Positions 1 to 6,091 of a stretch of 7,063 bases of DNA are shown piece by piece; position 1 is the stretch's first letter; every line of letters begins with the position of its first letter. The position numbers and the translations under genes are program-made. Origin of the DNA: an uncultured Fibrobacter sp. (GTDB taxonomy: Bacteria > Fibrobacterota > Fibrobacteria > Fibrobacterales > Fibrobacteraceae); assembly GCA_937891805.1 (NCBI GenBank), contig CALATK010000059.1, positions 1 through 7,063 on the forward strand. Reading direction: 5' to 3'. The notes beneath the pieces are model-generated. The model searched no databases. It was not told the origin of the DNA and worked only from the letters and a program-made list of their open reading frames with translations.

Positions 1-2392
1 TGTCCCCTTCGCCGTAACAGCGAGCAACAGTCCCGACACCGTACTTGATGTGCCGCACCTTTGCTCCTGGATGGAAAGGATTCTCGCTGTACTCGTCATA
101 GACAATTCGCGGGCCCGACGTATCCACGGACTGAGTGGTCGGCGCCACCTTTATGGGATTGCGATAAACGATACGCCGGTCGTTCTTGCGTACCGAATCC
201 GGAACGGAACTCCTGGAACCTCCGAACCGAGACCCGCCCGAAAATCCCGACGAACCCGTGCTAGAAGCTCCGGAGCCAAAACTCCTGTTGCGGACAAAAG
301 ACGGGGCGCTATTGTAACGGGGCTTTTCAGGAGCATCAGGCGTCCAGTCCGTAAAGGCGGGCCGTTCATCTATGCAGGGCGTAAATTCCACGACAGAAGG
401 ATCCAGTTCCTTCAAGAAACGGGACGGCGCAAAAGGCCGGATAGTCCCCTGGAAAAAGCGACGTTCCGCATGGTACAGGTAAAGCTTCTTTTCGGCACGG
501 GTACAGCCTACGTAGAACAGGCGACGTTCCTCTTCAAGCTGGTCGTTGGCCTCCTTGACGCTCAGCATGGAACTTTCCCGAATCAGCGGGAAAATGCCAT
601 CGTCACAGCCGGCAATGTGCACCGTATTGAATTCTAGACCCTTCGCCATGTGGATGGTCATAAGAGTTACATGGCCCTTGGAATCGTCCACCTTCTTGTC
701 GGCATCGGTCAAGAGGGAAATGTCCTGCAAGAAGGCGTCCAGAGTCGCACCAGGATGTTCCTCGTCGAATTCACGGATGGCGTTAATCATTTCATCGACG
801 TTGCCTATCCGTTCGTCTGCAGAAAGCTCGTCGTCTTTCCGCAAGAATTCCTTGTAGGCGACATCGTTTACAATCCGTTCTGCCAGGAGCGGGAGCGGAG
901 TCTCTCCGGCGGCCACCAGTTCTTTCCAGGACTGGACCAAGTCCACAAAGCCTTTCAGCTTGGGAGCGGAACGGGACACACCGCTAGCCTCGGCCACAAG
1001 CATCTGCCAGAAGGTTCCTTCGCCATTTCGAACGCGGGCAAGGACATTCTCTACTGAAGTCTTGCCGATGGCACGGGGCGGCGTGTTGATGACCCGCAGG
1101 TGGGCGGCATCGTCCTTTTCATTTGAAAGAAGACGCAGATACGAAAGGATATCCCGGACTTCCTTGCGGTCCCAGAACCGCGTGCCGCCAAAAATCACTG
1201 ATGGAATGCGGTTGTCGTTCAAGGCCTTTTCTATCACGCGGGACTGGGCATTGGTGCGGTAAAACACCGCCGTCTTGGAGTAATTCGCCTCGCCCGCCAC
1301 GGCAATCAAATCCGCTATCTGCTGGGCTTCGCTGCGGTCGTCCATCGTGTGCCGTACCCGGATGGGGTCGCCGGCTTCTTCCTTGGAATACACCACCTTC
1401 TGCATTTCCAGGGGGCGCACGTTGTGGGCAATTACGGAGCCCGCCCCCTTCACAATATTCGACGTAGAGCGGTAGTTACGTTCCAGCTTGACGATAGTCA
1501 CCGGGGCAAAATCCCTATGGAAATTGCGGATAATCTTGATGTTCGCACCACGCCAGCCGTAAATGCTCTGGTCGTCGTCGCCCACCACCGTCACGTTTTT
1601 CTGCTCGTTAATGAGCAACTTCAAAAGTTCATACTGCACGTCGTTGGTATCTTGGTATTCATCTACCACCACGTACTTGTAGCGTTCCGCCAGCTGGTCT
1701 GCCAAGTGGGGTACTTTCTGGAGCATGAGCACCGTATTGAACAGCAGGTCATCAAAGTCCATGGCGTTGGATTCCTTGAGGCGCTTCTGGTATTCCCCGT
1801 AAAGTCTTGCCATTCTCTCCTGGTCGGCAAATTCCGCGCGCATCATGGCGATTTCCGGCGTCTGCAAAACAGCTTCGCCGTTGGTATATAGAATGGTGTT
1901 CTTGTACCGAGAAATGGCTCCGTGCAGTTTTTTCACTTCGGACGCATCGTAATTTTCGCCCAATTCTTCCTTGAGGATTTCTTTCAGAATCCGTTTCTGG
2001 TCATCGTCGTCATAGATGGAGAAATTGTTGTCGTACCAGGAGCCGCCCATGGCGTGAATCACGAAATCTTTGGTCAGACAAAGCCTCAAAAGTTTCAGGC
2101 ACACGGAATGGAACGTGCCCATCCAGTTGAAGGCCAGGCGAACCTGCAAAAGTTTCTGGATACGCTCTTTCATTTCGCGGGCGGCCTTGTTGGTAAACGT
2201 CACCGCCAGAATCCGGTCAGCCTCCACCTGATGGAACGACACCAGGTGGGCAATCTTGTAGGTGATGGCCCGCGTCTTGCCTGAACCCGCCCCGGCCAAA
2301 ATCAGCATAGGGCCGTCAATCTTCTTGGCAGCCGCCGCCTGTTCCGGGTTCAGTTCCTTGTCTAAAACACTACCATCAACAATATTAGCCAT
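1..2392 (-). CDS. pcrA: PcrA/UvrD-family ATP-dependent 3'-5' DNA helicase (C-terminus cut by window edge)
   Basis: Superfamily 1A helicase. In this family it unwinds DNA 3'-5' in nucleotide excision and mismatch repair and clears RNA polymerase or recombinase from DNA. I translated 797 codons without a stop up to the window edge. Motifs run in canonical order: Q-motif LNPEQ (residues 14-18), Walker A AGAGSGKT (33-40), Ia TFTNKAAREMKERI (65-78), Ib GTFHS (92-96), Walker B DEYQDTN (244-250), III GDDDQSIYGWRGA (271-283), IV ERNYRST (304-310), V TIHMAKGLEF (579-588) and VI RRLFYVGCTRAEK (623-635). A Ser/Gly/Arg-rich linker (about 696-730) leads to a Tudor-like end (HPGAKVRHIKYGVGTV, 774-789), the RNA polymerase-binding module of PcrA/UvrD. 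The visible part already exceeds the usual 720-740 residues because of the linker. The ATG at 2390-2392 is preceded by AGGGG at 6-nt spacing. It is transcribed alone, downstream of the ATPase terminator. PcrA and UvrD cannot be told apart confidently, but Rep is less likely given the Tudor-like end. Confidence 0.96.
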   Translation of the reverse strand, partial: MANIVDGSVLDKELNPEQAAAAKKIDGPMLILAGAGSGKTRAITYKIAHLVSFHQVEADRILAVTFTNKAAREMKERIQKLLQVRLAFNWMGTFHSVCLKLLRLCLTKDFVIHAMGGSWYDNNFSIYDDDDQKRILKEILKEELGENYDASEVKKLHGAISRYKNTILYTNGEAVLQTPEIAMMRAEFADQERMARLYGEYQKRLKESNAMDFDDLLFNTVLMLQKVPHLADQLAERYKYVVVDEYQDTNDVQYELLKLLINEQKNVTVVGDDDQSIYGWRGANIKIIRNFHRDFAPVTIVKLERNYRSTSNIVKGAGSVIAHNVRPLEMQKVVYSKEEAGDPIRVRHTMDDRSEAQQIADLIAVAGEANYSKTAVFYRTNAQSRVIEKALNDNRIPSVIFGGTRFWDRKEVRDILSYLRLLSNEKDDAAHLRVINTPPRAIGKTSVENVLARVRNGEGTFWQMLVAEASGVSRSAPKLKGFVDLVQSWKELVAAGETPLPLLAERIVNDVAYKEFLRKDDELSADERIGNVDEMINAIREFDEEHPGATLDAFLQDISLLTDADKKVDDSKGHVTLMTIHMAKGLEFNTVHIAGCDDGIFPLIRESSMLSVKEANDQLEEERRLFYVGCTRAEKKLYLYHAERRFFQGTIRPFAPSRFLKELDPSVVEFTPCIDERPAFTDWTPDAPEKPRYNSAPSFVRNRSFGSGASSTGSSGFSGGSRFGGSRSSVPDSVRKNDRRIVYRNPIKVAPTTQSVDTSGPRIVYDEYSENPFHPGAKVRHIKYGVGTVARCYGEGD

Positions 2393-2398
2393 CTAAAG

Positions 2399-2403
2399 CC
2401 CCT
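2399..2403 (-). promoter_or_regulatory. Shine-Dalgarno-like site of the helicase gene
   Basis: On the minus strand AGGGG lies 6 nt before the helicase ATG. This is a four-of-five match to AGGAG at normal spacing. It supports the ATG at 2390-2392 as the start, and it contrasts with the two plus-strand genes, which have no such site. Confidence 0.5.
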
Positions 2404-2421
2404 GATTCTACACAAATGTGC

Positions 2422-2430
2422 AATATAGAA
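2422..2430 (-). promoter_or_regulatory. Probable -10 box of the helicase gene (TTCTATATT)
   Basis: The minus strand reads TTCTATATT; the TATATT part occupies 2422-2427. With standard -10 geometry, transcription would start near 2415 and give a leader of about 23 nt that includes the AGGGG site. No good TTGACA-type -35 lies 16-18 bp upstream. Nearly the same nonamer precedes both plus-strand genes (5536-5544 and 6075-6083), which raises confidence that it is a real promoter element. Confidence 0.5.
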
Positions 2431-2450
2431 ACTTTTCCCATCTATCGGGG

Positions 2451-2496
2451 AAACAAAAAAAAGAATTAAAAATGAAACAGGTCATTTTTAATTCTT
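2451..2496 (-). terminator. Intrinsic terminator of the thiL-ATPase operon
   Basis: A perfect 15-bp inverted repeat pairs 2461-2475 with 2482-2496 around a 6-nt loop. On the minus strand the stem is followed by a run of eight T then GTTT (2451-2462 region), the expected U-tract. It lies 26 bp past the ATPase stop codon. The stem is very AT-rich, so its strength rests on length and the U-tract. The plus-strand side has only a broken T-rich stretch and no gene converges on it, so it is probably one-directional. Confidence 0.8.
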
Positions 2497-2521
2497 CTTT
2501 CTTAATATTTCATTTATCTGA

Positions 2522-4456
2522 CTAATCGTCGGCAGCGGAGGCACCCACCGCCTGTTCCAGCGTGGTGTGACCGTCCAAGGCCTTCTGGATACCGTCCATA
2601 CGGAGCGTAATCATGTCGCATTCCTGCATGGCGGCACGCTTGATGACGTCACCGGATGAGCGCTTGATAATCAAGTTACGCACGGTTTCGTTGGGCACCA
2701 GGAACTCGTAGATACCGCAACGGCCCTTGTAGCCCGAACCGTCGCACTTGTCGCAACCCTTGCCATGGTAGAACTGCATGTCGGGAGACAGGTGGAGTTC
2801 TTCGCGAAGGGACGGAGATATTTCTACAGGTTCCTTGCAGTACTTGCAGATGCGACGCACCAGACGCTGGGCAAGCACGCCCTTGATAGCGGTGGACACC
2901 AGGAAGGGTTCCAGACCCATTTCCAGCAGACGGGGGAATGCACCGGCAGCATCGTTGGTATGGAGCGTGCTGAAGACCAAGTGACCCGTCAGAGCGGCTT
3001 CGATAGCCATGGACGACGTCTCCTGGTCACGCATTTCACCGATCATAATCACATCCGGGTCCTGACGGAGCAGGGCGCGAATGCCCGCCGCAAAGGTAAA
3101 GCCTGCGGCGTTGTTGATTTGACCTTGATTCACACCGTCAATATTAAGTTCCACAGGGTCTTCCATCGTAGAGATGTTGATGGTGGAATCCAGAATTTCT
3201 CGAATAGAAGCGTAAAGCGTGGTAGACTTACCGGAGCCCGTAGGACCGGTCACAAGCACAATGCCGTTAGGAGCGTTAATGGCATCAATAAACTGTTTGA
3301 GAACACGGGGGTCAAAGCCCATGTCCTTCAAGGGGAACTGACCCGAGTTCGGGTCCAAGATACGCATAACGATCTTTTCACAAACACCGCGCTTACGAAG
3401 CGATATCGGGAAGGAGCTCACACGAAGGTCCACCTCGGAGCCCTTGTAACGCACCGTGAAACGACCGTCCAGGGGCTTACGCTTTTCGGCGATGTCCATC
3501 TTGGAAAGAAGCTTGATACGGGAAAGAATCTGAGGCATCAAGCGGGCAGGAATGGGAGACATGACCTGCAGGTCGCCGTCAATACGGTAGCGGAGCTTGA
3601 GGAATGTCTCCTGGGGTTCCAGGTGAATATCGGATGCGTGACGGGCAATGGCTTCGTGAATCAGCGTGGTCACGATTCGCACCACCTGGCGGCCTTCTTC
3701 GTCGGTCAGTTCCGGTTCGTCGTTACCGCCCTGACCCCGTTCCACGGTCTCCAGTTCTTCGCCATCCTTGGTCTCACCAATCAGCTCCGCCAAGGATTCT
3801 TCGGAAGTGCTACGCCCCGCGAACACGCGGTCGATAGTCTTGACCACATCTGCGTCGGAGGCCATGACGATGTCCACTTCCATCTTTACCTTGAACTTCA
3901 CGATGTTGATCACACGCATGTTGGTGGGATCAGTCATTGCGATGGTCAGGGCTTCACGCTGGACACGGCGGTCATCTTCGCCCTTGGAAACAAACAGGGG
4001 CACCACCTTGTAAGTCCTGCACAAGTCTTCGGGCAAGTAGGTGTAGGCCTCGGAGTCGATAGCAAAATTTTCAAGCCTTACATAGGGAACTTCGAACTGC
4101 TTGGAGAGAATCTCCACCAGGCGTTCTTCGGGCATGAACTTCAAGTCCACCAAAGTACGGCCAAGGCGCTTGCCGGTCTTCTTCTGCTCTTCCAGAGCCT
4201 GGTCCAGCTGTTCCTGGGTGATGTATTTCTGGGCGAGCAACATCTCGCCGATACGCATCTTGGTAGTGGACTGCATCTGCACGCCCAAGATGCTAGTAAG
4301 AGTGTCTTCACTGACCATGCCCAGGCGAATGAGAATCTTCGCCAGAGGGATTCCGGTACGCTTGTGTTCCGAGGTAGCATGAGCCAGCTGGTCTTCGTCC
4401 AGGACTCCCTGACGAATTAGCAATTGGCCCAAGTTCATTTTTGTGTTACTTATCAT
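2522..4456 (-). CDS. GspE/PilB-family type II secretion or type IV pilus assembly ATPase with tandem MshEN-like domains
   Basis: Hexameric cytoplasmic ATPase that powers pilus or pseudopilus assembly at the inner membrane. Numbered from ATG 4456 (644 aa), two MshEN-like 24-5-24 repeat modules cover about 8-60 and 68-120. The second continues into the usual N1 subdomain (to about 213), then comes an acidic linker (about 216-254). The core has Walker A GPTGSGKST (404-412), Asp box TMEDPVE (430-436), Walker B VIMIGEMRD (469-477), His box GHLVFSTLHTNDA (491-503), and a zinc tetracysteine CxxC pair (C537/C540, C568/C571). All catalytic motifs look intact. I chose ATG 4456 because it overlaps the thiL stop as ATGA. 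ATG 4438 (MNLGQLL) is a fair alternative, and a TTG at 4468 is less likely. Retraction ATPases (PilT) lack the N-terminal domains and the Cys cluster. PilB versus GspE cannot be settled without neighbouring pilus or secretin genes, none of which is in the window. Confidence 0.95.
   Translation of the reverse strand: MISNTKMNLGQLLIRQGVLDEDQLAHATSEHKRTGIPLAKILIRLGMVSEDTLTSILGVQMQSTTKMRIGEMLLAQKYITQEQLDQALEEQKKTGKRLGRTLVDLKFMPEERLVEILSKQFEVPYVRLENFAIDSEAYTYLPEDLCRTYKVVPLFVSKGEDDRRVQREALTIAMTDPTNMRVINIVKFKVKMEVDIVMASDADVVKTIDRVFAGRSTSEESLAELIGETKDGEELETVERGQGGNDEPELTDEEGRQVVRIVTTLIHEAIARHASDIHLEPQETFLKLRYRIDGDLQVMSPIPARLMPQILSRIKLLSKMDIAEKRKPLDGRFTVRYKGSEVDLRVSSFPISLRKRGVCEKIVMRILDPNSGQFPLKDMGFDPRVLKQFIDAINAPNGIVLVTGPTGSGKSTTLYASIREILDSTINISTMEDPVELNIDGVNQGQINNAAGFTFAAGIRALLRQDPDVIMIGEMRDQETSSMAIEAALTGHLVFSTLHTNDAAGAFPRLLEMGLEPFLVSTAIKGVLAQRLVRRICKYCKEPVEISPSLREELHLSPDMQFYHGKGCDKCDGSGYKGRCGIYEFLVPNETVRNLIIKRSSGDVIKRAAMQECDMITLRMDGIQKALDGHTTLEQAVGASAADD
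4453..4456 (-). promoter_or_regulatory. ATGA stop-start overlap joining thiL and the assembly ATPase gene
   Basis: On the minus strand the four bases ATGA contain both the ATPase start (ATG, 4456-4454) and the thiL stop (TGA, 4455-4453). No clear Shine-Dalgarno site precedes the ATG, so re-initiation by ribosomes finishing thiL is a plausible way to start the ATPase. This overlap is the main reason for choosing this start. Confidence 0.65.
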
Positions 4457-5430
4457 AAATGCGACCAAGCCTGAGCTTTAACAATCTTCTTTTTCCCCTC
4501 TTCGAGCATATAGACGCCGGTTCCTTCTTGAACAGTGCCAATCTCGTATACCCCGTCGAGGAAACCTCTTACTGAAAATATATCATTTTTGGCAGAAACG
4601 GTAAATAAAAGCACGTATTCTTCACCGCCATCCATCACAAAATCCATAGGATTTAGGCCATATCGGCTGCACATCTCTGAAACCCGAGGGTCTACGGGAA
4701 TCCGAATGGCCTCCACCTCCAAGGAAACCGCAGATGACAGGGCCAAATGGTTCAGTTCCGAAGAAAGTCCGTCGCTGATGTCCAAAGCACCGTGGCAAAC
4801 GCCCGTAGAGGCAAGACGTGCGCCGAAGTCCTCCCGGATGGAGGGGCTCAAGTGGTACTGAATCAGGTCCTGAAATTCCTCGAAACCGGCAGGGCGGTTC
4901 TGCAACAGCCAGAGCCCTGCGGCCGAGCGCCCGAGAGTTCCCGAGACGAACAGCCTGTCGCCAGCCCTAGCGCCACTCCGGAGCAGACGGGTCTTGGCCA
5001 CCTGTTCGCCTATGAGAGTCGTAGAAAACATTCCCACATCGCCGGAAACGGTATCACCCCCGACAAGGGCGATATTCCTTTTCGCAAAGCCTTCCGCCAC
5101 CGCAGCAGACACTCGACGCACCGTGTCTTCACTCCAACTTTTACCGACGCACAGGCCGAACAGGGCCAGCCGTGGCCTGCCTCCCATGGCCGAAATGTCC
5201 GAGACGTTGGAAACGATGTGCTTTTCCACGGCCTGTTCCGGCGTGGACCAGTCCAGGCGGAAGTGGGTCCCTTCTACGGACAGATCCTTGGTGGCAAGCC
5301 ATCCGTCGAACTCAGCGGCATCGTCGCCTACGGGGAGCCAATCCCGAAATTCGGGGGCTTCTTTTTCTAGGGGCAACGACTTTTCCAGAATGCCGTTTAT
5401 CAGTCTGAATTCGCCAAGGTCGGGAAACAT
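4453..5430 (-). CDS. thiL: Thiamine-monophosphate kinase
   Basis: Phosphorylates thiamine monophosphate to thiamine diphosphate with ATP, the last step of cofactor synthesis, in the cytoplasm. The 325-aa length is normal for the family. Signatures run in order: N-terminal LGEFRLI (5-11), GDDAA (35-39), KDLSVEGTHF (48-57), NVSDISAMGG (75-84), GGDT (124-127), GDRLFVSGTLG (157-167), DISDGLSSEL (217-226) and GGEEYVLLF (268-276). These are the metal- and nucleotide-binding aspartate/glycine motifs of the ThiL/PurM fold. Two common positions differ: the residue before the KDL aspartate is Lys where Thr is usual, and GGEDYEL reads GGEEYVL. Both changes look tolerable. ATG 5430 has no evident Shine-Dalgarno site, but its N-terminus fits the family. 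The TGA stop overlaps the downstream ATPase ATG, implying co-transcription. The promoter lies in 5431-5551; a TATTAT at 5479-5484 (minus) is a weak -10 candidate. Confidence 0.96.
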   Translation of the reverse strand: MFPDLGEFRLINGILEKSLPLEKEAPEFRDWLPVGDDAAEFDGWLATKDLSVEGTHFRLDWSTPEQAVEKHIVSNVSDISAMGGRPRLALFGLCVGKSWSEDTVRRVSAAVAEGFAKRNIALVGGDTVSGDVGMFSTTLIGEQVAKTRLLRSGARAGDRLFVSGTLGRSAAGLWLLQNRPAGFEEFQDLIQYHLSPSIREDFGARLASTGVCHGALDISDGLSSELNHLALSSAVSLEVEAIRIPVDPRVSEMCSRYGLNPMDFVMDGGEEYVLLFTVSAKNDIFSVRGFLDGVYEIGTVQEGTGVYMLEEGKKKIVKAQAWSHL

Positions 5431-5502
5431 GTGCGTTAATTGTTGATTAATGTTTGATATGTTTTTCCTATCTCAAAAATAATAGATTTCTCTCCAAAAT
5501 TG

Positions 5503-5524
5503 CCTTTTTTACACCTAAAAAAGG
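5503..5524. repeat. 9-bp perfect inverted repeat in the divergent promoter region
   Basis: CCTTTTTTA and TAAAAAAGG flank a 4-nt spacer (CACC). The repeat covers the place where a -35 of the rightward gene would fall (about 5516-5521), so it could be an operator or simply an A/T-tract coincidence. It is unlikely to be a terminator, because no gene reads into it from either side. Confidence 0.4.
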
Positions 5525-5535
5525 GGTTTCAATCT

Positions 5536-5544
5536 TTCTATACT
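5536..5544 (+). promoter_or_regulatory. Probable -10 box of the receiver-like gene (TTCTATACT)
   Basis: TATACT at 5539-5544 ends 7 nt before the GTG start at 5552. Standard spacing puts the transcription start at about 5551, which would make the mRNA essentially leaderless. There is no TTGACA-like -35 at 16-18 bp. The nonamer differs by one base from those before the helicase and the TIM-barrel gene. Confidence 0.55.
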
Positions 5545-5551
5545 TTAGCCC

Positions 5552-5971
5552 GTGGGACACATATTCTTCATAGCCCCTTCTTCACCGGGCAGCTTGGACC
5601 GCCTGAGCCAGTGGACTCTCCGCTGGCTTCTGGAAAACGACATGGCCGAAGATTCCACCATGTACACCTGCAATACCATCGAAGAAGCGGCAAACATTCT
5701 GGAGACGGCGCTCATTACGGGAGATTCTCCGGCGCTTATCATCTTTGACCACGCCGATAGGCCCACCGACATGAACATTGCCTTCAGCAGAAGGCTCCGC
5801 AACAGCATCCCCGAGTCCTGGATTGTGGAAATCGTCCCAGACACCATGCCCATCGAAAAAGAAGAAGATGGACTTTACTGGATTCGCAGGCCCCTTACCG
5901 AAGACGAATGGCGAGAGACCCTGGACCAGGTGCTGCGGAAGACCCCCACGCCACAGTGGGCGGAGAACTAA
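5552..5971 (+). CDS. Small orphan protein resembling a degenerate response-regulator receiver domain
   Basis: A 139-aa soluble protein with no signal peptide or membrane segment. I do not recognise a named family. Its predicted layout follows the receiver (CheY-like) fold: beta-1 HIFFIAP (3-9), helix about 14-29, helix NTIEEAANIL (41-50), beta-3 PALIIFD (60-66) ending in Asp66 at the phospho-acceptor place, beta-4 WIVEIVP (90-96), beta-5 LYWIRRP (108-114) with Arg-Pro where Lys-Pro is usual, and a last helix (117-129). The acidic pair after beta-1 and the Thr/Ser after beta-4 are absent, so phosphorylation is doubtful; a pseudo-receiver is my inference. A TAG at 5546-5548 is in frame just upstream, so GTG 5552 is the first possible start. 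The next Met (31) would remove beta-1. No output domain or kinase is adjacent. The Arg/Pro/Trp-containing tail (129-139) is probably disordered. Confidence 0.8.
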   Translation: MGHIFFIAPSSPGSLDRLSQWTLRWLLENDMAEDSTMYTCNTIEEAANILETALITGDSPALIIFDHADRPTDMNIAFSRRLRNSIPESWIVEIVPDTMPIEKEEDGLYWIRRPLTEDEWRETLDQVLRKTPTPQWAEN

Positions 5972-6077
5972 CGAGTTATCAGTTTTGAGTTATGAGTTAT
6001 GAGTATATAACTTGGCGCCAAGGGCGCGATTATAAGGACTCACAACTCACTACTCACCACTCATTACTCCTAAGTTC
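5965..6077. repeat. 113-bp imperfect palindrome made of two opposed arrays of five heptamers
   Basis: The left array has 7-bp units GAGTTAT, CAGTTTT, GAGTTAT, GAGTTAT, GAGTATA (5973-6007). The right array has ACTCACA, ACTCACT, ACTCACC, ACTCATT, ACTCCTA (6038-6072), the complement orientation. The arms 5973-6004 and 6038-6069 match at 25 of 32 positions. Symmetry about base 6021 extends outward (GAACTAAC versus the complement of CTAAGTTC) and inward to GCGCC-AAG-GGCGC (6015-6027). A perfect 12-bp palindrome CTTGGCGCCAAG lies at 6011-6022. It fills the gap between the receiver-like stop codon and the next promoter. There is no transposase, no long T-tract, and no spacers of CRISPR size. It may be a repetitive, MITE-like or nucleoid/regulatory element. 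Confidence 0.75.
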
Positions 6078-6083
6078 TATATT
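6075..6083 (+). promoter_or_regulatory. Probable -10 box of the TIM-barrel gene (TTCTATATT)
   Basis: TATATT at 6078-6083 ends 8 nt before the ATG at 6092, so transcription should begin at about 6090 and leave a leader of 0-2 nt. It directly abuts the right end of the heptamer palindrome. No -35 consensus is visible; the expected place falls inside the repeat units. Confidence 0.55.
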
Positions 6084-6091
6084 GAGCCTGT

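Larger units (their letters stand above)
5431..5551. promoter_or_regulatory. Divergent AT-rich promoter region between thiL and the receiver-like gene
   Basis: These 121 bp must hold promoters for both the thiL-ATPase operon (leftward) and the receiver-like gene (rightward). The rightward -10 is clear (5536-5544). For thiL only weak boxes are visible: TATTAT at 5479-5484 on the minus strand, which would give a leader of about 40 nt, or ATTAAT at 5446-5451, which would give a very short one. A 9-bp inverted repeat sits in the middle (5503-5524). No riboswitch-like conserved THI-box is recognisable before thiL, and the room for one is small. Confidence 0.55.

Noticed and set aside
50..2284. Several plus-strand open frames of 100-195 codons opposite the helicase.
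   Set aside because: The whole stretch is covered by an uninterrupted minus-strand helicase with every SF1 motif. The plus-strand frames overlap each other and encode low-information sequence.
2765..4420. A 551-codon open frame on the plus strand opposite the assembly ATPase.
   Set aside because: It is a codon-bias shadow. The minus strand carries all GspE/PilB motifs in order, while this frame's translation is His/Gln-rich with no recognisable domain and no start signal.
4454..4468. TTG at 4468 as the ATPase start, overlapping thiL by 16 nt.
   Set aside because: The ATG at 4456 gives a classic ATGA overlap and better start codon; the four extra residues add nothing to the domain.
5431..5551. 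A TPP (THI-box) riboswitch before thiL.
   Set aside because: No CUGAGA-type conserved core is visible on the minus strand, and the likely leader is about 40 nt or shorter, too short for the aptamer.
5973..6072. A short CRISPR-like or tandem-repeat array.
   Set aside because: Units are contiguous 7-mers with no spacers, the two halves are in opposite orientation, and no cas gene is present.
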